The position numbers were made by a program, and so were the translations under genes. From NCBI GenBank assembly GCA_013001965.1, contig JABDLA010000097.1, positions 1-42,685 of the forward strand: a DNA stretch of 42,685 bases, read 5' to 3'. The notes under the pieces were generated by a model. The model ran no database searches. It worked only from the letters and a program-made list of their open reading frames with translations, and had not been told where the DNA came from. This DNA comes from Flavobacteriaceae bacterium. Its GTDB lineage: Bacteria; Bacteroidota; Bacteroidia; Flavobacteriales; Flavobacteriaceae. This document shows, piece after piece, positions 10,414 to 20,457 of this stretch (within the stretch, counting starts at the first letter, position 1; each line of letters opens with the position of its first letter).

Positions 10414-11517
10414 TTACATTACGATATCATTCTCCCATACATAGGGTTCGGGAATATCAGTATCATCGATAAGTTGTCTGATGTCAATCTCAATGCCGCG
10501 ACTCATATCTGTTATGGGAACGTCATTTGGCCCGCCTTCGAATGGATTCTCTGTGTTCTCACCAATGGCCTCCATCGTATGAAATACCCACGATATCAAT
10601 GCACTGAATGGGATTGAAAACCAGACAAAATGCATGGCGAGAAACTCTTGAATCCGGTGCGAAGTGCTATGGTGTTCCTCATGTTTGGCAAGATCGTCTA
10701 ATATATGTTGACCGATTGCTTCAAAACCTTCCATAATTCCAAATGGAAGCAATAGAATAAATATCCAAACAAACAAATAGTTCAAAGTTGCAAATTGCCG
10801 GGGATATGGAAAATTCTTAATGCGTTCACTCTTACCTTGCAGCGTATAGAATTCAACCAGTAGATTCGCCATTTCCATATGCCGAAAATCTTCTATTAAA
10901 CCATCACTCTTCAACTCTTTCAGCCGTCGTGACTGAATTCCCAATAATTGTGATGCTTTATTCCCCTTAGCAAAAATCTCTTTCTTTTCCTGATCTGAAA
11001 TATAACCATTTATAGCTTCTTCAATTGGGGTGACATCTTCACACACTAAATAATTATTCGCTCTAAACTCAATATTTGATCTCCCGGATTTTAGGTGCAT
11101 TTCCCAAGGCTTATCTTGCCGAAGCATATATCGAAGCGCGGTCAACCATGCTACATGACGATGCACCAATTCACGTTTTATGGACTGTAATTCCTCAGGA
11201 TTTCTTTCTTTTTTTGCATGATCATTTGTGATGAAATCTTTCACCATAATGGTCCATGAACGGGATGCATTGACTATACCTCCCCAAATTTTCCGCGCTT
11301 CCCATAATCTGTCATAAGATGCATTATTCTTAAAGCTAACAACAAAAGCAACCGCTGTACCTAAAACCCCGAGTGGCAACCAAGGCACGTGCAACCACTT
11401 TAAACCTACAATATCAAATAAAATAACAGGAATTAAAGCAAGTAAAAGAAATAGAAAAATATGTCGCCGTGTCCACATCAGTACGCCTCGAATAGGAAAA
11501 ATGCGTCTTGTATACAT
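10414..11517 (-). CDS. Bestrophin-like (UPF0187) anion channel family protein
   Basis: VVSFKNNASYDRLWEARKIWGGIVNASRSW bestrophin signature; transmembrane segments. Confidence 0.88.
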   Translation of the reverse strand: MYTRRIFPIRGVLMWTRRHIFLFLLLALIPVILFDIVGLKWLHVPWLPLGVLGTAVAFVVSFKNNASYDRLWEARKIWGGIVNASRSWTIMVKDFITNDHAKKERNPEELQSIKRELVHRHVAWLTALRYMLRQDKPWEMHLKSGRSNIEFRANNYLVCEDVTPIEEAINGYISDQEKKEIFAKGNKASQLLGIQSRRLKELKSDGLIEDFRHMEMANLLVEFYTLQGKSERIKNFPYPRQFATLNYLFVWIFILLLPFGIMEGFEAIGQHILDDLAKHEEHHSTSHRIQEFLAMHFVWFSIPFSALISWVFHTMEAIGENTENPFEGGPNDVPITDMSRGIEIDIRQLIDDTDIPEPYVWENDIVM

Positions 11518-11569
11518 AAATTCAATTTAAATGAATGGAAATATACAAAAAATGGTAGGTCAATAAATC

Positions 11570-13621
11570 TTAGTAATTCAGAAGTTCCTGAATTTTACCA
11601 ATTAATTTTTCTGTTGATGGTATCATCGTTTCTTCAAGAGTTGAATTCAATGGAACGGCCGGCATGTTTTCGCTTCCCAGTGTTAAGACCGGAGCATCCA
11701 GATACTGAAAACATTCTTCTTGTATTCGGCCTGCCAAGGCCCTTGCAAAACTATTGTTACTGGGTTCTTCAGTAACGACAAGACATTTTCCGGTTTTTTT
11801 AACAGAACTCATAACTGTTTTTTCATCTAAAGGATATAATGTTCGAAGGTCTATGACTTCAATACTATCGGTCATTTCCAAGGATTCTGAAGCATTCATA
11901 GCCCAATGTACCCCCATACCATAAGTTATTATTGATAGGGTTTCCACATCTTCCTGTGGCCATATTTCCTGTAAAATCCAGGCTTTACCAAATGGCAGAA
12001 TGTAATCTTCGTCAGGTTCAATAGACGTAGCTCCATGAGTTCCCGGAACCTTGCTCCAGTATAAACCTTTATGCTCAAAAATAACCACAGGATTTGGGTC
12101 ATAATAGGCCGCTTTCATTAATCCTTTTAGATCGGCGCCATTACTTGGATACGCAATTTTCAAGCCTTTGATGTTGGTGACAACACTTTCTACAGAAGAG
12201 GAATGATATGGTCCGCCACTACCGTAAGCGCCTATAGGGACCCTTAAAATCATACTAACAGGCCATTTGCCATTAGACAGATAACAGCTTCTGCTCACCT
12301 CGGTAAACAATTGATTGAGCCCCGGCCAAATATAATCGGCGAATTGAACCTCTACAATGGGTTTCAGCCCTACCGCACTCATGCCAACAGTTGATCCTAC
12401 AATAAAAGCTTCCTGAATTGGTGTATTGAATACACGATCATCACCAAATTTTTGAGCTAAGGTTGCAGCTTCTCTAAAAACACCACCAAGACGCCCTCCT
12501 ACATCCTGGCCATATAATAAGCATTCTTTGTGCTTTTTCATAAGTTCCTCAACAGCATACAAGGCACAATCGACCATAACTACTTTTTCACTGCCTTCAG
12601 GTGAACGTTCACCTACCTCTTCAGTTATTGGCGTTGGCGCAAAATCATGAGTGAACAGGTCTTCCGGACCGGGATCTTCGTCTTCCAATGCCGCTTTAAA
12701 ATCCTTTTGTACCCGGGCAACTGATTTTTTCTCAATGGTTTCAATTTCATTTTTAGAAATGCCTGCGTCTAATAGTTGTTGCTTAAATTTTGGATAAGGG
12801 TCTTGAGAACGTGCTTCTTCCAAATCATCTCTATACCATTCCATCCGTACGCCCGACGTATGGTGATTAAGTAAAGGAACTCTAGCATGAATTAAGAACG
12901 GCCTACGTTCAGAACGTATGGTCTCGATCACTTTTTTAATACTATGATAACTTTCGGTAAAATTGGTGCCATCAATTGAAATAGCTTCTAAACCCTTAAA
13001 TCCCTGAGCATATTCGTAGGCATCCTGAGCCCGTGTTTCTTCAGCATTAGCTGAAATGTCCCATCCATTATCCTGAACAAAATAAAGAATAGGCATTTTC
13101 TTAAGAACAGCCATTTGAAAGGCTTCAGCTACTTCTCCTTCTGTAATAGAAGCATCACCAAATGAACATACCGTAATTGGTTTATCGGTTAATGAGGCAT
13201 CGGCCAGGCCTTGCAGTTCTTTGTATTGCATACCCATGGCGACACCGGTTGCCGGAATAGCCTGCATCCCGGTTGCTGAGGACTGATGTGGAATTTTGGG
13301 CTTGTCATCATCTTTTAAACTCGGGTGACAGTAATAGGAGCGTCCTCCTGAAAAGGGGTCATTTTTTTTAGCCAAAAGTTGTAGCATAAGATCAAAAGGT
13401 CGCATACCTATTGCCAGCATCATGGCATCATCCCGGTAATAAGGAAAAGCATAATCCTGAGGCAGTAATTGCAGTCCTAAAGCGATTTGAACCGCCTCAT
13501 GTCCTCTCGACGTTGCATGCACATATTTGGAAACCAATTTGAAGTTATCTTCATATAACTCTGTCATGGCTTTAGCAGTACATAACAGTGAAAACCCTTG
13601 TTTTAAGACCGCTTTATTCAT
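11570..13621 (-). CDS. 2-oxoacid (branched-chain/2-oxoisovalerate type) dehydrogenase E1, fused alpha-beta subunits
   Basis: E1-alpha TPP region (CSFGDASITEGEVAEAFQMAVLKKMPILYFVQDNGWDIS) followed by E1-beta (GVFREAATLAQKFGDDRVFNTPIQEAFIVGSTVGMS). Confidence 0.93.
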   Translation of the reverse strand: MNKAVLKQGFSLLCTAKAMTELYEDNFKLVSKYVHATSRGHEAVQIALGLQLLPQDYAFPYYRDDAMMLAIGMRPFDLMLQLLAKKNDPFSGGRSYYCHPSLKDDDKPKIPHQSSATGMQAIPATGVAMGMQYKELQGLADASLTDKPITVCSFGDASITEGEVAEAFQMAVLKKMPILYFVQDNGWDISANAEETRAQDAYEYAQGFKGLEAISIDGTNFTESYHSIKKVIETIRSERRPFLIHARVPLLNHHTSGVRMEWYRDDLEEARSQDPYPKFKQQLLDAGISKNEIETIEKKSVARVQKDFKAALEDEDPGPEDLFTHDFAPTPITEEVGERSPEGSEKVVMVDCALYAVEELMKKHKECLLYGQDVGGRLGGVFREAATLAQKFGDDRVFNTPIQEAFIVGSTVGMSAVGLKPIVEVQFADYIWPGLNQLFTEVSRSCYLSNGKWPVSMILRVPIGAYGSGGPYHSSSVESVVTNIKGLKIAYPSNGADLKGLMKAAYYDPNPVVIFEHKGLYWSKVPGTHGATSIEPDEDYILPFGKAWILQEIWPQEDVETLSIITYGMGVHWAMNASESLEMTDSIEVIDLRTLYPLDEKTVMSSVKKTGKCLVVTEEPSNNSFARALAGRIQEECFQYLDAPVLTLGSENMPAVPLNSTLEETMIPSTEKLIGKIQELLNY

Positions 13622-14688
13622 TAAACAAGTTCCTTTTTGACTCTTAGCATCCAGTTGAACTTATCCTCTATTTTTCCACTTCGGATACCATTGAGTGTAT
13701 CCAGAATTTTTTGTCCGATTGGATACTCATCCGAAACATGAATTACCGTATCCTTATATCCAATAGCCTGGATCATAGCAATGGCCACAGCCGTCCCTGT
13801 ACCGAAAGCTTCTTTCAGCGTGTTATTCTTTGAAGCCTCAAGAATTTCTTCGATCCGGATAGACCTTTCAGTCACCTGATAACCCATATCTCTAAGAAGG
13901 TCCATAACACTTAATCTTGTGATACCATTTAAGATAGAGCCGTCTAATCGCGGTGTTATAAATTCATCGTTGATTTGGAAGAAGATATTCATTGTACCGA
14001 CTTCCTGTATATAACTAAATTCATGGGCATCCAGCCATAAAACCTGATCATATCCCTTTGATTTGGCGATCTCTGTAGGACGAATCGCGGCGGCATAGTT
14101 TCCGGCGGCTTTAGCTTCACCTGTACCACCATGTGCTGCCCTTATGTACTTGTTCTCAGCATATAATTTTATGGGTTTTGAGAAAATTGGAACTGATGGA
14201 GAAGCAATAATGACGAACTTGAAACTTGTAGCTGCGCGCATACCAATAAAAGGTTCATCGGCATACATAAAAGGTCTCAAATACAACGCACTTCCGTCCT
14301 GAGGAGGAATCCAATTTTGATCGATGGTTACAAGTTGTTTTAATCCTTCAACAAATAGGTCTTCAGGAAATTCAGGCATGCCCATACGGCGAGCACTAAA
14401 ATTTAATCGCTCCGCATTTTTTGCCGGCCGGAAAAGCATAGGAGTATCATCAGTATCCTTGGTAGCTTTCAAACCTTCAAATATGGCCTGACCATAATGC
14501 AAGGCCATTGCAGCAGGATGGGTTGGGATTGTATCTAGTGGTTCTATTCTTGGATTTACCCATTGTCCGTTCTGATAGTCACAAATAAACATATGATCGG
14601 AAAATGACCTTCCAAGAGGAATATTATTAAAATCCAAAGCATGAACTTTAGATTCTTTTACGGTTTTAATATCGATAGTATAGTTCAT
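13621..14688 (-). CDS. ilvE: Branched-chain amino acid aminotransferase (class IV PLP)
   Basis: HYGQAIFEGLKA, GGTGEAKAAGNYAAA, LDAHEFSYIQEVGTMNIFF, LNGITRLSV. Confidence 0.94.
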   Translation of the reverse strand: MNYTIDIKTVKESKVHALDFNNIPLGRSFSDHMFICDYQNGQWVNPRIEPLDTIPTHPAAMALHYGQAIFEGLKATKDTDDTPMLFRPAKNAERLNFSARRMGMPEFPEDLFVEGLKQLVTIDQNWIPPQDGSALYLRPFMYADEPFIGMRAATSFKFVIIASPSVPIFSKPIKLYAENKYIRAAHGGTGEAKAAGNYAAAIRPTEIAKSKGYDQVLWLDAHEFSYIQEVGTMNIFFQINDEFITPRLDGSILNGITRLSVMDLLRDMGYQVTERSIRIEEILEASKNNTLKEAFGTGTAVAIAMIQAIGYKDTVIHVSDEYPIGQKILDTLNGIRSGKIEDKFNWMLRVKKELV

Positions 14689-15971
14689 TATATTGATTGT
14701 TTTGAGTCAAAGTTTTCTAAATTTTTTGCTACCTGAGCGAGAAAAGACCCTCCTAAATGACCATCAACGACGCGGTGATCAAAGGATAAGGACAAATACA
14801 TCATATGTCGTATCGCGATCTCATCACCACTATCTGATTCAAGGACCTCCGCTCGTTTTTTGATGGATCCAAGCGCTAAAATCGCAACCTCAGGTTGATT
14901 GATAATCGGGGTTCCCATAAGACTTCCAAAAGTGCCAACATTTGAGATTGTAAATGTTCCGCCTTGAATATCATCAGCCTTCAGGGTATTCGTTCGTGCT
15001 TTTTCGACTAAAGAATTAACTTCAGCTGCCATTTCCTTCAAGGGTTTTTTATTTGCATTCCGTATAACAGGAACGATTAGATTGCCATTAGGTAATGCTG
15101 TCGCAATGCCTATATTGATATCTTCTTTTACGATGATCTTATCATCATCTACAGAAACATTGATCATTGGAAAATTTTCAATAGCCTTTGAAACAGCGGC
15201 AACAAATAATGGCGTATAGGTCAATTTTTCATTATAGGCTTCTGAGAAGGCGGCTTTATGGGCATTCCTCCATTTGACTAATTCGGTGAGATCGGCTTCT
15301 GCATACGATGTCACATGCGGCGATGTATGCTTTGAATAGACCATATGATCAGCGATCATTTTTCGCATCCGGTCCATTTCCACAATTTTTCCTTTGCCTT
15401 TATCTAAATTAAGTTGTGGAAGTCTGAATGCAGTAGCATCATGATATCCCGGTTGAACTAATTTAAAAGGCCTTCCTTCTTTTATGTATTGAAACAGATC
15501 ACTTTTTCGTAATCGACCATCTTTTCCAGTAGCCGGAATTCGTGCCAATTCTTCATAACTTATGTGTTGTTCTTTTGCAATATTCACAATTAAAGGCGAG
15601 AAGAAAGTATTTTTATTTTGAAGATCTGAAGCCGGTTGTTTGGTCCTTTTTAATGCTTTTTCTGTTTTAGCTTGCTGCTTTTGCGTTTTATCCTTCTTCT
15701 TAGTTGTTTTTGATTTACCATTCGATTTCCCATCAGAATTGATAATGGCGATGACTTCTCCAATTTTGATCACGGTATTGGCCTCAAAAAGAATCTCTTC
15801 AACAATACCCGAAACCGTTGACGGAACCTCAGAGTCCACCTTATCGGTAGCCACTTCAAGCAGCATCTCATCCTCCTCGATCGTATCTCCGGGATTTTTG
15901 AACCAGGTTATTATGGCTGCTTCGGTAATACTTTCGCCTAATTTTGGCATTTTGAACTCAACTCTTGACAT
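14688..15971 (-). CDS. Dihydrolipoamide acyltransferase E2 of a 2-oxoacid dehydrogenase complex
   Basis: Lipoyl domain (LLEVATDKVDSEVPS), peripheral subunit-binding region (IPATGKDGRLRKSDL), catalytic SFDHRVVDG. Confidence 0.95.
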   Translation of the reverse strand: MSRVEFKMPKLGESITEAAIITWFKNPGDTIEEDEMLLEVATDKVDSEVPSTVSGIVEEILFEANTVIKIGEVIAIINSDGKSNGKSKTTKKKDKTQKQQAKTEKALKRTKQPASDLQNKNTFFSPLIVNIAKEQHISYEELARIPATGKDGRLRKSDLFQYIKEGRPFKLVQPGYHDATAFRLPQLNLDKGKGKIVEMDRMRKMIADHMVYSKHTSPHVTSYAEADLTELVKWRNAHKAAFSEAYNEKLTYTPLFVAAVSKAIENFPMINVSVDDDKIIVKEDINIGIATALPNGNLIVPVIRNANKKPLKEMAAEVNSLVEKARTNTLKADDIQGGTFTISNVGTFGSLMGTPIINQPEVAILALGSIKKRAEVLESDSGDEIAIRHMMYLSLSFDHRVVDGHLGGSFLAQVAKNLENFDSKQSI

Positions 15972-15977
15972 CGTATT

Positions 15978-15995
15978 AACTAATGTTTGTTAGTT
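15978..15995. promoter_or_regulatory. Palindromic putative TetR-family operator upstream of the E2 gene
   Basis: AACTAAT-GTTT-GTTAGTT, 6 bp upstream of the E2 start codon; near-identical to the 27639-27656 site. Confidence 0.72.
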
Positions 15996-16001
15996 TTTTA
16001 T

Positions 16002-16598
16002 TCAGGGTTTCATAAATTCTTTTAAGGTATCATAATAAGATTCCTGAAGCTTTAAATCTTCCGGTGTCTCCCGTAAGGGTTCTACTTCCTTTAAGCTGCT
16101 GTGGCAATCTGCCGGCAATTGCTGATAAAGTGCTGTACCCTTAGATTTCCATGCGATCATGTCATCAGAAACTTCTTTGATAACCTTAGCCGGATTTCCA
16201 ACAACAAGGCTACGTTTCGGAATAACAGTCTCCCCTTTTACGAACGACATTGCACCAATAATACACTCATCTCCAATACTGGCATCATCCATGATCACCG
16301 TATTCATTCCAACAAGAACATTCCTGCCAATATGAGCACCGTGAATAATGGCCCCGTGACCAATATGTGCGCTTTCTTTTAATGTTATTGATTTCCCGGG
16401 AAACATATGCACAGTACAATTTTCCTGAACATTCACCCCATCTTCAAGTATAATCTGACCCCAATCACCACGAATGGCAGCTCCTGGTCCAACATAACAA
16501 TTCTTTCCAATGATCACATTGCCGGTTACTGCAGCCAAAGGATGTATAAAGCTACTTTCATGAACAACGGGCACATAGCCTTTAAACTCGTAGATCAT
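16002..16598 (-). CDS. paaY: PaaY-like gamma-carbonic-anhydrase/hexapeptide-repeat protein (phenylacetate-pathway thioesterase)
   Basis: Left-handed beta-helix repeats (VIIGKNCYVGPGAAIRGDWGQIILEDGVNVQENCTVHMFPG); position in the paa operon. Confidence 0.88.
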   Translation of the reverse strand: MIYEFKGYVPVVHESSFIHPLAAVTGNVIIGKNCYVGPGAAIRGDWGQIILEDGVNVQENCTVHMFPGKSITLKESAHIGHGAIIHGAHIGRNVLVGMNTVIMDDASIGDECIIGAMSFVKGETVIPKRSLVVGNPAKVIKEVSDDMIAWKSKGTALYQQLPADCHSSLKEVEPLRETPEDLKLQESYYDTLKEFMKP

Positions 16599-17347
16599 TT
16601 AAATCGTTTTAAAGTTTCCTTAGTAAAATCACTTAAAACCAATCGCCCGCTTATAGCCGCTCGTTCTGCGAGTAACTCATCCCAGTCCTCAGTTCCTTTC
16701 CATAACATATCTTTCAATGCTTTCATAGCTTCAACATTATAGGCGCATAACTTTTCTGCAAAGGTCTTAACCGCTGCATCAAGGTCTTCGGTTGAATCAT
16801 AAATATTGGCATACAGTCCTTTTTCCCTGGCCCATTCTGCGTCATAAAATGTGTCAGCATCAATGGCAATTTGTGATAATCCACTTGTACCGATCTTCCG
16901 AAGTACTGCAGGTCCGACAACAAAGGGTCCAATACCAACATTGAGTTCACTTAATTTGATCGCGGCAAACTTCGTTGCCATACAGAAATCGGTTGCTGAG
17001 GCAATTCCGACACCACCCCCTACGGTCTTACCCTGAATTCTACCAACGATAAACTTCGGGCATTTTCGCATGGCATTGATCACATTGGCGAAGCCTGAAA
17101 AAAATATCTTTCCCTGAGCCTCATCATTGATATTGATCAGTTCATTAAAACTGGCTCCGGCACAAAAGGTCCTGTCTCCACCACTTTTCAATACAATCAC
17201 TGTTATAGCCTCATTTTGACCGGCTTTCGTTATTGTTTCCGTTAAATCTGCTAAAACCGATCCCGGAAGTGAATTATGAGCCGGATGGAAAAATTCAATA
17301 TATCCTACTCCATTTTCTATATGTTGTTTTACGTACGCTTCAGCCAT
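16595..17347 (-). CDS. Enoyl-CoA hydratase/isomerase family protein (possible PaaF role)
   Basis: DRTFCAGASFNEL, GKTVGGGVGIASATDFCMAT, KLSELNVGIGPFVVGP; likely start MAEAYVKQ at 17347. Confidence 0.88.
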   Translation of the reverse strand: MAEAYVKQHIENGVGYIEFFHPAHNSLPGSVLADLTETITKAGQNEAITVIVLKSGGDRTFCAGASFNELININDEAQGKIFFSGFANVINAMRKCPKFIVGRIQGKTVGGGVGIASATDFCMATKFAAIKLSELNVGIGPFVVGPAVLRKIGTSGLSQIAIDADTFYDAEWAREKGLYANIYDSTEDLDAAVKTFAEKLCAYNVEAMKALKDMLWKGTEDWDELLAERAAISGRLVLSDFTKETLKRFK

Positions 17348-17348
17348 A

Positions 17349-19844
17349 TTATAGTAATCCAAATTGTCCAAAATGATGATTGAAATGTTTTGTGTGAAAT
17401 AAACGCCATTCAAATCTGTTCAATTCACCAAAAACTATATTTTTTGTCGTTATTTCCGCATTGTCCTTAAAGTGATCTTCGTACTGATCATAAGCCTCCA
17501 GCATGCTTTTCTTTGCAGCTTCCAAATTCTCATGTGTTAATTTTTGAAGATCTTTTTCTAACAATTCCGGAGCATTATGATTTCTAGGCATGGGTCGATG
17601 ATTATATAGTGAATCATGAACTTTTTCCAAATGTTCTTCAGGTGTTGAATATTCAAAATCCTGAATTTCACCTGAAGCTATTCTAAGGGAATATTCCAGA
17701 TGCTCCACCATGTGTTGCGGGGTCATCGTACCCCATTTTGCTTTGGTTTCTTCTGTCAGTTTATTCAAATAAGCTTCTATCGTTTCCCTGTTTATTTCAG
17801 CAAAGGGGTTTTTCTTCTGAACCATGGTCAAAACCGTAGCAATAGCCACTAATTCTTCCTCAGCATCAAAAACTTCAGCATACCATTTTACAATACCTGA
17901 AGGTAATTCAGGTCCGCGAACATCCCGATCTATTTTCTGCTTACATGTTAAGCGGACAGATATGCTGTCATTGTGATATATGGGTCGTAAAAAACGACAA
18001 TCTTCCAATCCGTAATTGGCAGCTACCGGTCCTTTATCCGGATGAACGAAGAGGCCAGCCGCTGCTGCTAAAATGAAATAGCCATGAGCCGTTCGTTGTT
18101 TGAAAATGCTGCCTTCCAAGGCGGTAATATCAGTATGAGCGTAAAAATGATCCCAGGTCAGATTAGAGAAATTAATGATATCACTATCGGTTATTGTCCT
18201 GCTATGTGTTTTTAAAGACATACCGGGTTCAATATCTTCCCAATGGTATTTAAACGGATGTTTTTCAGAATCTTTATAGGCACCTCCGGGCTGGTAAATG
18301 CCAGTTATTTCTGTTAGGGTTGTTGGCGTACCTTGAATGGCAGTACGTTGCAAATAATGTTTCACGCCACGCATTCCGCCCATCTCTTCACCACCACCTG
18401 CTCGACCTGGTCCTCCATGAACCAGCGTGGGCAACGGTGATCCATGACCTGTACTTTCTTTCGCATTTTCGCGATTCAGAACTAAAATACGTCCATGATG
18501 GCTTGCAGCATTGACCACATATTCTTTTGCAATAACATCATCAAAAGTTATAATTGAAGACACCAATGAACCTTTTCCCATTTTTGATAATTCTATGGCC
18601 TCATCAAGATTTTTATATGGCATGATCGTACTCACAGGACCGAAGGCTTCTTGCTCGTGCACCGCAGAATTATTGAACGGATGATCTTCTCTTAATACAA
18701 TTGGGCTGAAAAATGCGCCTTTTTCAAAGTCGGCACCTAATGTTTCGATCTTATCTAAATGACCATAAACGATCTGAGCCTTTTTAGCTATCTCCTTAAC
18801 ACTATTCTTAACCTCGTCAACTTGCTCCTTGCTGATCAATGACCCCATTCTCACTTCTTTGAGTCTTGGGTCACCAATAACAACCTTATCCAGAGCTTTT
18901 CCAAGTGAAATTTGAACATCTTCAATAAGGTTTTCCGGAACAATGATACGGCGGATCGCAGTACATTTTTGGCCGCACTTCACAGTCATTTCTTTTCTAA
19001 CTTCTTTAATGAATAAGTCGAATTCCGGTGTTCCGGGAACCGCATCTTCACCAAGAATAGAGGCATTCAATGAATCGGCTTCCATGGTAAACGGCACCGC
19101 TTCCTGAATGATTCTTGGATGCGCTTTTAGAAGGCGACCTGTTTCAGCCGAACCTGTAAAGGTTACAACATCCTGAGATTCAACAGCATCCAATATTGTG
19201 CGTACTGTTCCATTTAATATTTGTAATGCGCCTTCAGGCAGAATTTTTGAATTAATGATCTCCCGTGCAACGGCCTCGGCCAAATAAGAAGATGAAGGCG
19301 CCGGAAGGACTACTGCTGGAACACCGGCCATCCAGTTGACTGCACATTTTTCAAGCATGCCCCAGACCGGAAAATTAAAAGCGTTGATATGAACAGCCAC
19401 GCCCTTTTTCGGGGTCATGATATGGTGAGCCATAAATCGTCCGCCTCGAGACAGATCGATAGGGTCACCTTCAACATGATAGGACTGATTTGGAAATAAT
19501 TTCCGAAGCGATGCATTGGCAAAGAGATTTCCAAAACCACCTTCGATATCGATCCAGCTGTCAACTTTTGTAGCACCCGTTCGATAGCTCAAATCATAAA
19601 ATCCATCTTTATGCCTAGTAAGATACAAAGCGAGTTTCTTCAACATATTACCACGTTCCTGAAAGGTCATACTTCGCAATACTTCACCACCCTTGGTTCT
19701 TCCGTAATTTAGAATCTCCGGAACATTAAGGCCCTCAACTGCCGTGTAGGCAATAAGTTCACCGGTTATCGCGTCAAAAACGGGAAAACCATTGTCAGAT
19801 CCTTCGATCCATTGACCTTGTGCATAATGTTGTATTTTTTTCAT
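17349..19844 (-). CDS. paaZ: Bifunctional PaaZ (oxepin-CoA hydrolase / aldehyde dehydrogenase) with C-terminal DinB/DUF1569-like extension
   Basis: ALDH domain with FTGSAETGR and GQKCTAIRRI; MaoC-like hydratase (NLTWDHFYAHTD); about 150-aa His-containing tail at 17352-17807. Confidence 0.94.
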   Translation of the reverse strand: MKKIQHYAQGQWIEGSDNGFPVFDAITGELIAYTAVEGLNVPEILNYGRTKGGEVLRSMTFQERGNMLKKLALYLTRHKDGFYDLSYRTGATKVDSWIDIEGGFGNLFANASLRKLFPNQSYHVEGDPIDLSRGGRFMAHHIMTPKKGVAVHINAFNFPVWGMLEKCAVNWMAGVPAVVLPAPSSSYLAEAVAREIINSKILPEGALQILNGTVRTILDAVESQDVVTFTGSAETGRLLKAHPRIIQEAVPFTMEADSLNASILGEDAVPGTPEFDLFIKEVRKEMTVKCGQKCTAIRRIIVPENLIEDVQISLGKALDKVVIGDPRLKEVRMGSLISKEQVDEVKNSVKEIAKKAQIVYGHLDKIETLGADFEKGAFFSPIVLREDHPFNNSAVHEQEAFGPVSTIMPYKNLDEAIELSKMGKGSLVSSIITFDDVIAKEYVVNAASHHGRILVLNRENAKESTGHGSPLPTLVHGGPGRAGGGEEMGGMRGVKHYLQRTAIQGTPTTLTEITGIYQPGGAYKDSEKHPFKYHWEDIEPGMSLKTHSRTITDSDIINFSNLTWDHFYAHTDITALEGSIFKQRTAHGYFILAAAAGLFVHPDKGPVAANYGLEDCRFLRPIYHNDSISVRLTCKQKIDRDVRGPELPSGIVKWYAEVFDAEEELVAIATVLTMVQKKNPFAEINRETIEAYLNKLTEETKAKWGTMTPQHMVEHLEYSLRIASGEIQDFEYSTPEEHLEKVHDSLYNHRPMPRNHNAPELLEKDLQKLTHENLEAAKKSMLEAYDQYEDHFKDNAEITTKNIVFGELNRFEWRLFHTKHFNHHFGQFGLL

Positions 19845-19853
19845 AATGTCTGT

Positions 19854-20456
19854 TTATGCCAATATTCTAATAATCTGTCCGTTGATCTTCCCCTCCACAC
19901 TCTTTAAATAACCATTCACTATTTTATGCATGGGAACAGGTGTATTTCCAGGGAAATAATCTTTATATTTTTCATACGAATCTTCAACAAGATCAGAGCA
20001 AACCGCGTTAATCCGGATCCCGTTTTTAAGCTCCAATGCCACGGCTTTCACAAAACTGTGAATGCCTCCATTGACCATTGCAGCGCTTGTGGTCATATCA
20101 ACCGGTTCATCGGCTAAAATCCCGGTCGACAAGGTTATCGATCCACCTTCATTGAGGTAATCTTTTCCAAGGCGTACAACATTTACCTGGCCCATAAGTT
20201 TACTTTTAATTCCGATGTAAAAATCCTCTTCAGAAAGATGTTCAAACTTATCCCATTTTGCATCGCCTGCAATGGAAACAATCGCATCGACTTTTCCAAT
20301 GGATTCGAACATAGATTTGATCGAGTCGGAACTGGAAAAATCAACATTAACATCGCCTGAATTCCGTCCTGCGATAAGGATTGAATGTTTTTCAGAAAGC
20401 CTTTCGCTCACTTTTCGCCCTATGGTTCCGTTTCCTCCTATGATCAGAATCTTCAT
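19854..20456 (-). CDS. Atypical short-chain dehydrogenase/reductase-like protein
   Basis: MKILIIGGNGTIGRKVSERL N-terminal glycine motif; no YxxxK at the expected place; starts just after the thiolase stop. Confidence 0.82.
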   Translation of the reverse strand: MKILIIGGNGTIGRKVSERLSEKHSILIAGRNSGDVNVDFSSSDSIKSMFESIGKVDAIVSIAGDAKWDKFEHLSEEDFYIGIKSKLMGQVNVVRLGKDYLNEGGSITLSTGILADEPVDMTTSAAMVNGGIHSFVKAVALELKNGIRINAVCSDLVEDSYEKYKDYFPGNTPVPMHKIVNGYLKSVEGKINGQIIRILA

Positions 20457-20457
20457 T

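Noticed and set aside
15640-15993. 117-aa plus-strand ORF
   Set aside because: Antisense to the E2 lipoyl domain; Ser-rich shadow of Glu/Asp codons.
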